DNA of 55,721 bases from an uncultured Oscillibacter sp. GTDB taxonomy: Bacteria; Bacillota; Clostridia; Oscillospirales; Oscillospiraceae. The notes under the pieces are model-generated. The model was not told where the DNA came from and did no database searches. It worked only from the letters and a program-made list of their open reading frames with translations. Shown here piece by piece: positions 10,317-16,898 of the stretch. How positions within the stretch are numbered: the first letter of the stretch is position 1; every line of letters starts with the position of its first letter. Made by a program: the position numbers and the translations under genes. The stretch lies in NCBI RefSeq assembly GCF_900544955.1, contig NZ_UQXD01000011.1, positions 1 through 55,721 of the forward strand, read 5' to 3'.

Positions 10317-11258
10317 TCAAAACAGGCCCTCCGGCAGGCGGATGTCCGCCCGGGGCACCTTATCCCAGTCAAAATCCGCCAGCAGCGCCTCCGCCGTCCG
10401 GGGCGACGCCGAGGGGTTGAAGCCCGCCAGGTAGGCCAGCTTCCCCAGCACCTCCGCCGCCCCGGCCCGGCCCCGGAGGCGGTCCAGCCCCGCGTCGGCG
10501 TCCCGCTTGGAGAGGCGCCGCCCCTCCGGGGAGAGCAGCAGGGGGAAGTGATAAAAGGCCGGGGCGGGCAGGCCCAGCAGGTGGTAGAGGTACAGCTGCC
10601 GGGGGGTGGAGTCCAGCAGATCCGCCCCCCGGACCACCTCCGTCACCCCCATGGCGGCGTCGTCCGCCACCACCGCCAGCTGGTAGGCGAACATGCCGTC
10701 GGACCGGCGCAGGAGAAAGTCCCCGCACGCCTCCGCCAGGTTCTCCCCATAGGCCCCCAGGTGGCCGTCGGTGAAGGCCCAGCGCTCCGCCGGCACCCGC
10801 AGCCGCAGGGCCGGGGTCCGGGTGCGGGCCCGCTGCGCCGCCTGCTCCGGCGTCAGGCCGCGGCAGGTCCCGGCGTAGAGTACCTGGCCGTCCCCCCGGT
10901 GGGGGGCGCTGGCGGCGTGGAGCTCCGCCCGGGTGCAGAAGCAGGGGTACACCAGCCCCATGGCCTCCAGCTTCTCCAGGGCCGCCTGGTAGCGGGCGGT
11001 GCGCAGGCTCTGGTAATAGGGTGCCTCCGGCCCCCCCACCTCCGGCCCCTCGTCCCACACAAGGCCCAGCCACCGCAGGTCCTCCACCATCTGGTCCGCG
11101 TAGCGCCGGGGGCAGCGGGCGGTGTCCAGGTCCTCGATGCGCAGCACCACCCGGCCGCCCTTCTGCCGGGCGGAGAGCCAGGCGAGCAGGCAGCAGAGGA
11201 TATTTCCCAGATGGATGCGCCCGCTGGGGGATGGGGCGAAACGGCCCACGGTCTGCAC
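10317..11258 (-). CDS. gluQ: Glutamyl-Q tRNA(Asp) synthetase
   Basis: A truncated class I glutamyl-tRNA synthetase paralogue that in other bacteria attaches Glu to queuosine at the wobble base of tRNA-Asp. The 313-residue product has the catalytic core only: GRFAPSPSGRIHLGN (HIGH-type motif HLGN), the Cys/Tyr zinc site (YPCFC and YAGTC), and LSKRD as the KMSKS-type motif; the anticodon-binding domain of GltX is missing. Start is GTG at 11258, seven bases after GAGGAGGT; the frame is open further upstream but no RBS supports earlier starts. It is transcribed convergently with the fab operon and behind a long folded leader. Confidence 0.9.
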   Translation of the reverse strand: MQTVGRFAPSPSGRIHLGNILCCLLAWLSARQKGGRVVLRIEDLDTARCPRRYADQMVEDLRWLGLVWDEGPEVGGPEAPYYQSLRTARYQAALEKLEAMGLVYPCFCTRAELHAASAPHRGDGQVLYAGTCRGLTPEQAAQRARTRTPALRLRVPAERWAFTDGHLGAYGENLAEACGDFLLRRSDGMFAYQLAVVADDAAMGVTEVVRGADLLDSTPRQLYLYHLLGLPAPAFYHFPLLLSPEGRRLSKRDADAGLDRLRGRAGAAEVLGKLAYLAGFNPSASPRTAEALLADFDWDKVPRADIRLPEGLF

Positions 11259-11470
11259 GGCGGGACCTCCTCTCCTGATGCAATGAAATGATACCGCGTG
11301 CCGGACAACGCCGGAAGTCTTGGCCCTCAAGGCGTTCGGCGTTGTTCAAGCGCAAGGACTTTCCGCGTTTGCAAAAACCTGCGCTTCACAGGCAGCTTTT
11401 GAAAAGCCGCCTGTTGGTATACGGCTGCATTCCATAAACGCGGCATCGCCGCGCGGTCTATTCAGCAGAC
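11259..11470 (-). ncRNA. Candidate structured 5' leader of the gluQ gene
   Basis: No gene is evident in 11259-11710. On the minus strand, transcription from the promoter at 11474-11502 would yield a leader of about 205 nt with a series of hairpins: cgcggc/gccgcg (11439-11453), a 13-base pairing with one G-U (11388-11414), a long-range arm pair AAGCGC/GCGCTT (11348-11386) and a 9-bp outer stem (11305-11313 with 11337-11345). I see no T-box signature, so the class is unknown. It could also be chance folding of GC-rich DNA. Confidence 0.45.
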
Positions 11471-11473
11471 CTT

Positions 11474-11502
11474 ATTATAGCGGGAAACGGCGCCGCCTGC
11501 AA
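11474..11502 (-). promoter_or_regulatory. Sigma-A type promoter for gluQ
   Basis: Minus-strand -35 TTGCAG (11497-11502), 17-base spacer, -10 TATAAT (11474-11479). Confidence 0.65.
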
Positions 11503-11617
11503 GAGGGGACGCGGGGCGCCGCCGCGGCTCCATTTCCATTGTGCGCCGTCCCGCGATGTGCTAAGAGGAAGGCGGCATCACAAAAGCCGGTACACAACGG
11601 GAGGGACGGGAGAAGGG

Positions 11618-11639
11618 GACCCGCCCGGCCGGGCGGGTC
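11618..11639. repeat. 22-bp perfect GC palindrome
   Basis: Arm GACCCGCCCGG followed directly by its reverse complement, in the gap between gluQ and the zinc-ribbon gene. No T-run follows; function unknown. Confidence 0.6.
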
Positions 11640-11710
11640 TCCGCCTTCTCTGCGCGCCGGGAGGGGCGGACGGCTCCCGGCGCCCTGGAAAAAAGAGGGG
11701 CGCCGCCGTC

Positions 11711-11739
11711 TCGACAAACCCAATTTCCGGTGCTATAAT
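11711..11739 (+). promoter_or_regulatory. Sigma-A type promoter
   Basis: -35 TCGACA (11711-11716), 17-base spacer, -10 TATAAT (11734-11739), 36 bases before the ATG of the zinc-ribbon gene. Confidence 0.75.
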
Positions 11740-11775
11740 ATAGGTTCTGAAACTCCACAAATGAGGTGTATCAAT

Positions 11776-12378
11776 ATGAGCGAGGAAATGCGGACCTTCG
11801 GCTACCTCTGCCCCAAGTGCGGCAAACCGGTGATGGGCAGCCGCTCCGTGTTCGCCCTGGAGGCCTCCGACGCGGAGATCGCCTGCTCCTGCGGCGAGAG
11901 CGTCCTGCGGACGGACTTCGACGGGCGGAACTACCGGATTTACGTCCCCTGCGGCCTCTGCGGCGAGACCCACATGGCCCTCTGCGGGCCGGACCGGGTA
12001 CTCCGCGGCGCCACCGCCCTGGGCTGCGCGGCCACCAAGCAGTTCTGCTGCTTCATCGGCCCCGAGGGGACCGTGGAGAAAAACCTCCGGGAGCTGTCCG
12101 TGCTGGCGGAGAAGGAGAAGCAGCAGGGCGAGGCGCCGGAGGCCTTCGTGGACAATGTAATCATGTACGAGGTCCTCTCGGAGCTCAAGGAGATCGCCGC
12201 CCGCCCGGACGGCATCACCTGCGCCTGCGGCAGCAAGCGCTATGGCATGGAAATCCGCCGCGCCGCCGTGGACCTGATCTGCCGGGACTGCGGCGCCAAG
12301 CTGCGCGTGCCCGCCGCCACGGACCGGGACCTGGACGACCTTTGCTGCCACATGCGGCTCCTCCTCCCCGGAAAATAA
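11776..12378 (+). CDS. Zinc-ribbon-rich protein of unknown function
   Basis: I do not recognise this 200-residue protein. It contains five Cys pairs or clusters that look like zinc ribbons: CPKCG near residue 12, CSCGE near 39, CGLCGE near 61, CACGSKRYG near 165 and CRDCG near 185. The middle is helical and charged. It has no signal peptide or membrane segment, so is probably cytoplasmic. Start ATG at 11776 follows GAGGTG; an in-frame ATG at 11761 lacks a proper RBS. It has its own promoter and a downstream GC hairpin, so is likely monocistronic. Confidence 0.8.
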   Translation: MSEEMRTFGYLCPKCGKPVMGSRSVFALEASDAEIACSCGESVLRTDFDGRNYRIYVPCGLCGETHMALCGPDRVLRGATALGCAATKQFCCFIGPEGTVEKNLRELSVLAEKEKQQGEAPEAFVDNVIMYEVLSELKEIAARPDGITCACGSKRYGMEIRRAAVDLICRDCGAKLRVPAATDRDLDDLCCHMRLLLPGK

Positions 12379-12386
12379 GCCCCCGC

Positions 12387-12409
12387 GCCCCGCCCCGGTG
12401 GGGCGGGGC
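12387..12409 (+). terminator. GC hairpin after the zinc-ribbon gene
   Basis: 10-bp perfect stem (GCCCCGCCCC / GGGGCGGGGC) with a GGT loop, but no T-run follows. Confidence 0.5.
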
Positions 12410-12467
12410 ATCAATCTGATGGCAGCGCCGCCCCGGCGGCCCGTCCAACAGAAAGGAAGAATTCATC

Positions 12468-13631
12468 ATGATCTCTTTGCTGGCGCAGCTTCTCATCAAG
12501 CCCGGCAGCAGACCGGAACCGGAGCTCCGCAAGGCCTACGGCATTCTCTGCGGCGCCGTGGGCATCGGGCTGAACGTGCTGCTGTTCTGCGGAAAGTTCT
12601 TCGCGGGCACCCTCTCCGGCTCCATCGCCATCACCGCCGACGCCTTCAACAACCTCTCCGACGCGGGCAGCTCCTTCGTGACGCTGCTGGGCTTCCAGCT
12701 GGCGGGCCAGAAGCCCGACGTCCACCACCCCTTCGGCCACGGGCGCATCGAATACCTGTCCGGCCTGGCGGTGTCCATGCTGATCCTGCTGATGGGCTTT
12801 GAGCTGGGCAAGTCCTCCCTGGACAAGATCCTCCACCCGGTGCCGGTGGAGTCCGGGCCGCTGGTGCTGGCCATTCTGTGCGCCTCCATCGCCGTGAAGC
12901 TCTACATGGCCCTGTACAACCGGCGGCTGGGCAAGCGCTTCTCCTCCGGCGCCATGCTGGCCACCGCCGCCGACTCCCTCAGCGACAGCGTCGCCACCCT
13001 GGCGGTGCTGATCGCCACCCTGGTGGGCCGGTTCACCGGCCTGATGATCGACGGCTGGTGCGGCATTTTGGTGGCGGCCTTCATCCTCTGGTCCGGCTAC
13101 AACGCCGCCCGGGACACCGTCGACCCTCTGCTGGGCACCCCGCCCACCCCGGCACTGGTAAACCGCATTCGGGAGCTGGTGCTGGCCCACCCCGCCATCA
13201 TCGGCATCCACGACCTCATCGTCCACGACTACGGCCCCGGCCGGGTGATGATCTCCCTCCACGCCGAGGTCTCCGCCTCGGGAAACGTGCTGGAGCTCCA
13301 CGACGAGATCGACAACGTGGAAAAGGAGCTGCGGGAGAAGCTGGGCTGCGACGCCGTGATCCACATGGACCCGGTGGTGACCGACGACGGCGTGACCGAG
13401 GAGACCCGGCGGCGGGTGGCGGACCTGGTCCACTGCATCGACGACGCCATCAACATCCACGACTTCCGCATGGTGAGCGGCCCCACCCACACCAACGTCA
13501 TCTTCGACGCGGTGGTGCCCTTCGGCTTCCGCCTCAGCGACGAGGAGGTGGCCTCCAAGATCAAAACCGCCGTCCGGGCGCTGGACGGCAACTACTACGC
13601 GGTGGTGAACGTGGAGCAGTCCTACACCTGA
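12468..13631 (+). CDS. Cation diffusion facilitator (CDF) metal transporter
   Basis: Inner-membrane proton-coupled exporter of divalent metal. The 387-residue product has six predicted membrane helices in the first 200 residues, the DxxxD metal sites in TM2 (DAFNNLSDAGSS) and TM5 (DSLSDS), the HPFGHGR loop between TM2 and TM3, and an extended cytoplasmic dimerisation domain. The C-terminal region is longer than in small CDFs such as YiiP and may form two ferredoxin-like lobes. RBS AAAGGAAG precedes ATG. Metal specificity (Mn, Fe or Zn) cannot be told from the sequence alone. Confidence 0.92.
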   Translation: MISLLAQLLIKPGSRPEPELRKAYGILCGAVGIGLNVLLFCGKFFAGTLSGSIAITADAFNNLSDAGSSFVTLLGFQLAGQKPDVHHPFGHGRIEYLSGLAVSMLILLMGFELGKSSLDKILHPVPVESGPLVLAILCASIAVKLYMALYNRRLGKRFSSGAMLATAADSLSDSVATLAVLIATLVGRFTGLMIDGWCGILVAAFILWSGYNAARDTVDPLLGTPPTPALVNRIRELVLAHPAIIGIHDLIVHDYGPGRVMISLHAEVSASGNVLELHDEIDNVEKELREKLGCDAVIHMDPVVTDDGVTEETRRRVADLVHCIDDAINIHDFRMVSGPTHTNVIFDAVVPFGFRLSDEEVASKIKTAVRALDGNYYAVVNVEQSYT

Positions 13632-13669
13632 GCGGGGGCGGCGGACGCCCCGTTTTGCCAAACGCACCG

Positions 13670-13698
13670 GCCCGGCGGCAGAATTTGCCGCCGGGCCT
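13670..13698 (+). terminator. Rho-independent terminator after the CDF gene
   Basis: 12-bp perfect stem (GGCCCGGCGGCA / TGCCGCCGGGCC) with loop GAATT, followed by TTCATATTTT. The T-rich tail doubles as the start of the next promoter-like motif. Confidence 0.85.
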
Positions 13699-13699
13699 T

Positions 13700-13728
13700 C
13701 ATATTTTCGCCGCTTTGGGAAATCCTAT
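13700..13728 (+). promoter_or_regulatory. Candidate forespore (sigma-F/G) promoter of spoVAD
   Basis: TCATA (13700-13704), 14 bases, GGAAATCCTA (13719-13728), ending 29 bases before the spoVAD ATG. The same elements at the same spacing occur before spoVAE; they resemble the sigma-F class consensus GYATA / GGNNANANTR. Confidence 0.5.
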
Positions 13729-13757
13729 GGAAAATCCATCAAAACGAGGTGGCCTCC

Positions 13758-14774
13758 ATGAACGACAAACGACTGGGCCGGCAGACCGTCGCCCTGGCCC
13801 ATCCCCCCTCCGTCCTCTCCTTCGCCAACATCGGCGGCAAGTTCGAGGGCCAGGGACCCCTGGCAACGTATTTTGACGAGCTGAGCGACGACGCCTTTTT
13901 CGGGGAGAAGACCTGGGAGAAGGCGGAATCCACCATGCAAAAACGGGTCCTCCAGCGGGCGCTGGATCAGGCGAAGCTGAAGCCCCGGGACCTGGACTAC
14001 GTCCTGGCGGGAGACCTTCTGAACCAGTGCATCGGCTCCTCCTTCGGCCTGCGGGACTTCGGCATCCCCTTCTACGGGCTGTACGGCGCCTGCTCCACCA
14101 TGGGCGAGTCGCTGTCCCTGGCGGCGCTGCTGATCGACGGCGGCTTCGCCGGCAAGATCGCCGCCATGACCAGCTCCCACTTCTGCACCGCCGAGCGGCA
14201 GTACCGCATGCCGGTGCCCTACGGCAGCCAGCGGACCCCCACCGCCCAGTGGACCGCCACCGCCGCCGGCTGCACCATCCTGGCGGAGGACGGCCCCGGG
14301 CCCTACGTCACCCACGTCACCTGCGGGAAGATCGTGGACAAGGGCATCACCGACGCCAACAACATGGGCGCCGCCATGGCCCCCGCCGCCTACGCCAGCC
14401 TGGCCGCCTTCTTCCACGAGACCGGCACCAAGCCCCCGGACTACGACCTCATCATCACAGGCGACCTGGGGGAGCTGGGCCACGCCATCGTCCGGGACTT
14501 CTTCTCCCGGGACGGCATCGACCTGGGGGAGCGGTTTCAGGACTGCGGGCTGCTGCTCTACGACCGGGAGAAGCAGGATATGCACGCCGGGGCCTCCGGC
14601 TGCGGCTGCTCCGCCTCCGTGCTGAACGGCTATCTCCTGACGGAGCTGCGCCGGGGCCGGTGGCGCCGCATCCTCTTCGCCCCCACCGGCGCCCTCCTCT
14701 CCCCCACCTCCAGCTTCCAGGGCGAGTCCATCCCCTCCGTGTGCCACGTGGTCTGCCTCTCGGCGGAGCGGTGA
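13758..14774 (+). CDS. spoVAD: Stage V sporulation protein AD
   Basis: Thiolase-fold protein of the SpoVA channel that moves dipicolinic acid into the forespore and releases it at germination. The 338-residue product shows the family's N-terminus (VALAHPPSVLSFANIGG), GLYGACSTMGESL at the thiolase-like Cys position, and C-terminal GDLGELGHAIV and HAGASGCGCSA. Start ATG follows GAGGTGG by 6 bases. SpoVAC, which normally precedes it, is absent; the upstream neighbour is a CDF transporter. Expression in the forespore is expected and fits the promoter-like motif upstream. Confidence 0.94.
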   Translation: MNDKRLGRQTVALAHPPSVLSFANIGGKFEGQGPLATYFDELSDDAFFGEKTWEKAESTMQKRVLQRALDQAKLKPRDLDYVLAGDLLNQCIGSSFGLRDFGIPFYGLYGACSTMGESLSLAALLIDGGFAGKIAAMTSSHFCTAERQYRMPVPYGSQRTPTAQWTATAAGCTILAEDGPGPYVTHVTCGKIVDKGITDANNMGAAMAPAAYASLAAFFHETGTKPPDYDLIITGDLGELGHAIVRDFFSRDGIDLGERFQDCGLLLYDREKQDMHAGASGCGCSASVLNGYLLTELRRGRWRRILFAPTGALLSPTSSFQGESIPSVCHVVCLSAER

Positions 14775-14809
14775 GCCGGGGCGGCCCTTTCCCCTCCGAC
14801 ACCGGATTT

Positions 14810-14838
14810 GCATATTCCGGCGGGTTTGGGAAAAACTG
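14810..14838 (+). promoter_or_regulatory. Candidate forespore (sigma-F/G) promoter of spoVAE
   Basis: GCATA (14810-14814), 14 bases, GGAAAAACTG (14829-14838), ending 30 bases before the spoVAE ATG. It fits GYATA and GGNNANANTR exactly, and shares CATATT and GTTTGGGAAA-type sequence with the spoVAD motif. The spacer is slightly shorter than textbook values. Confidence 0.55.
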
Positions 14839-14868
14839 ATTCCAGAAATCAACCGGGAGGCGTCTTCT

Positions 14869-15225
14869 ATGGAGTATCTCAACGCATTCCTCTGCGGCGG
14901 CATCCTCTGCGCCATCGGCCAAATCCTCATCGACAAAACCCCGCTGACCCCCGCCCGCATTCTGACGGGCTACGTGGTGGCGGGCGTCCTGCTCAGCGCC
15001 CTGGGGCTGTACGAGCCCATCGCCCAGTGGGGCGGCGCCGGGGCCACGGTGCCCCTCACCGGCTTTGGCCACGCCCTGGCCAAGGGCGTGCGGGAGGCCA
15101 CCGCCCAGCAGGGCTGGCTGGGCGTTTTCACCGGCGGCCTCACCGCCACCGCAGGCGGCATCGCGGCGGCGGTGGTATTCGGCGTGGTGATGGCCCTGCT
15201 CTTCAAGCCCGGCGACAAGCGCTGA
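14869..15225 (+). CDS. spoVAE: Stage V sporulation protein AE
   Basis: Small membrane subunit of the SpoVA dipicolinate channel (the SpoVAEb type). The 118-residue product has three or more hydrophobic helices (residues 4-22, 32-46, 88-112), the characteristic GGILCAIGQILIDKT start and PARILTGYVVAG. RBS GGGAGG lies nine bases before ATG. It follows spoVAD with a gap of 94 bases that holds its own promoter-like motif, so it need not depend on the spoVAD transcript. Confidence 0.93.
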   Translation: MEYLNAFLCGGILCAIGQILIDKTPLTPARILTGYVVAGVLLSALGLYEPIAQWGGAGATVPLTGFGHALAKGVREATAQQGWLGVFTGGLTATAGGIAAAVVFGVVMALLFKPGDKR

Positions 15226-15230
15226 ATTGG

Positions 15231-15254
15231 AGGAACGGACACCAGTCCGTTCCT
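15231..15254 (+). terminator. Rho-independent terminator after spoVAE
   Basis: 10-bp perfect stem AGGAACGGAC / GTCCGTTCCT with ACCA loop, followed by CTTTTGTCATTTTTTT. Confidence 0.9.
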
Positions 15255-15340
15255 CTTTTGTCATTTTTTTGTTCTTCTTTCCGCCAAAAGACCTGATATA
15301 CTGTTTTTATCAGAATTTCGACGGAAAGGACCCGACTGCT

Positions 15341-16582
15341 ATGCCACGTTTGCCCGCTGCCCTGCTTGCCCTGGCGCTGCTGTTCACCCTCCCCGCCTGC
15401 GGTGCCGCTGCCGCCCCGCCGGAGGAGGAGACGCCGCCGCCTGCCGAAGTCCCCGCTCCCCCGGAGGAGGCCCCCGCCCCCGAGCCGGAGCCCTATCAGA
15501 TCTCCGACCCCACGGTGATGCCGGCGGGCGCCGCTCGGGACGGCGTGACCTACGCCGCCTGGGACGGCGTGGTGGAGCACCTGTTCTTCCACCCGGTGGT
15601 GGCCTACCCGGAGCTGGCCTTTGACGGCGACGCCCAGGCCAACGGCATCGACGACTACATGGTGACGGTGGACGAGTACAACAGCATCCTCCAGAGCGTC
15701 TACGACAAGGGCTACGTCCTGGTGGACATCGCCGACGTGTGGAGCGAGACCACCGGTGAGGACGGCCAGCCCCACATGGTGCGGAACACCCTCTACCTGC
15801 CGGAGGGGAAAAAGCCCCTGATCCTCTCCTTCGACGACACCAACTACTACCCCTACATGCTGGAAAACGGCTTCACCTACAAGCTCATCCTGGGTGAGGA
15901 CGGAAAGATCGCCTCCTGGGGCAAGGACCCCCAGGGAAACGAGGTAATCAGCCGGGACCTGGACGCCATTCCCATTCTGGACAAGTTTGTGGAGGCCCAC
16001 CCGGACTTCTCCCCCTTCGGCGCCAAGGGCTGCCTCTCCCTGACGGGCTACGAGGGCATTCTGGGCTACCGGACCATGACGGAGCGGGAGGACACCTCCG
16101 CCGGGCATGAGGCCAACCGCCAGCGGGAGCGGGAGGCGGTGAAGCCCATCATTGCGGAGCTCAAGCGCACCGGCTGGACCTTCGGCAGCCACACCTTCGG
16201 CCACATCCGCCTGGGGGGCAGCCGGTCCATGGAGGTGATCCAGGCAGACACCCAGCGGTGGTTCGACGAGGTGGGGAGCCTGGTGGGCGAGACCGCCATC
16301 CTCTTCTACCCCCACGGGGAGCGCCCCGACGGCAACGACTGGCAGACCACCGGCCCCATCTTCCGGTATCTCCAGTCCCAGGGCTTCCGGGTCTTTGCCT
16401 CCGTGGGCATTGAGAGCTTCAGCTACATCAAAAAGGACATCAGCGCCGTCATCTGCGACCGGCTCCACCCCGATGGCACCACCCTGCGCTATTCCAGGCA
16501 GCGGTACTTGCAGTTCTACGACGCCAAGGACATCATGAACGTGGACGTCCGTCCCCAGCGGGAAATCCATTGGGACAGCTGA
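15341..16582 (+). CDS. Lipoprotein with polysaccharide deacetylase (CE4/NodB-like) domain
   Basis: Predicted exported, lipid-anchored carbohydrate esterase. The 413-residue product has a signal peptide ending in lipobox LPAC (Cys20), a Pro/Glu/Ala linker to about residue 50, then a divergent NodB-like domain: the metal/catalytic Asp pair is in SFDD (Asp165, Asp166) and the two metal histidines in HTFGH (284-288). A long insertion of about 115 residues lies between these motifs. Likely substrate is peptidoglycan or another surface glycan (inference from family). Start ATG at 15341 follows GGAAAGGA; upstream frame space contains the spoVAE terminator. Confidence 0.87.
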   Translation: MPRLPAALLALALLFTLPACGAAAAPPEEETPPPAEVPAPPEEAPAPEPEPYQISDPTVMPAGAARDGVTYAAWDGVVEHLFFHPVVAYPELAFDGDAQANGIDDYMVTVDEYNSILQSVYDKGYVLVDIADVWSETTGEDGQPHMVRNTLYLPEGKKPLILSFDDTNYYPYMLENGFTYKLILGEDGKIASWGKDPQGNEVISRDLDAIPILDKFVEAHPDFSPFGAKGCLSLTGYEGILGYRTMTEREDTSAGHEANRQREREAVKPIIAELKRTGWTFGSHTFGHIRLGGSRSMEVIQADTQRWFDEVGSLVGETAILFYPHGERPDGNDWQTTGPIFRYLQSQGFRVFASVGIESFSYIKKDISAVICDRLHPDGTTLRYSRQRYLQFYDAKDIMNVDVRPQREIHWDS

Positions 16583-16758
16583 CGCCCGGGACGGCTGTCC
16601 CTGCGCCTGCCGGGCTGCTCTGATTGGGCTGCGGCCCGCGGTCCGCCCGCCGGCGGGCCGGGCAGTTGCCTCCGCCGCGCACACGCCGCGGAAGAAGCGG
16701 ATTTCATCTCCCTTCGCCGCTCCGGCGGCGAACCGCCGGGAGACCGTCTGGACATGAT

Positions 16759-16800
16759 ACGGGGAGAGGCGCGCACCGCCGGGTGCGCGCCTCTCCCCGT
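16759..16800 (+). terminator. Rho-independent terminator after the deacetylase gene
   Basis: 19-bp perfect stem with GCCG loop, followed by TTTCTC. The rest of the gap 16583-16898 holds a smaller hairpin (TTCGCCGC-TCC-GGCGGCGAA near 16710) and the next promoter; no gene is seen there. Confidence 0.8.
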
Positions 16801-16828
16801 TTTCTCTGCCCGGAGGGCCCGGGGTTCC

Positions 16829-16857
16829 TTGACCCCGGGCGGAAAGGGTGGTATGCT
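16829..16857 (+). promoter_or_regulatory. Sigma-A type promoter of the M3 peptidase gene
   Basis: -35 TTGACC (16829-16834), 17-base spacer, -10 TATGCT (16852-16857), 41 bases before the ATG. Confidence 0.75.
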
Positions 16858-16898
16858 CTTTACAGGAATTCTTTCACATTGTAAGGGGAGGCCACTCT

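Noticed and set aside
11259..11470. T-box leader for gluQ
   Set aside because: No T-box consensus sequence and no terminator/antiterminator pair before the gene.
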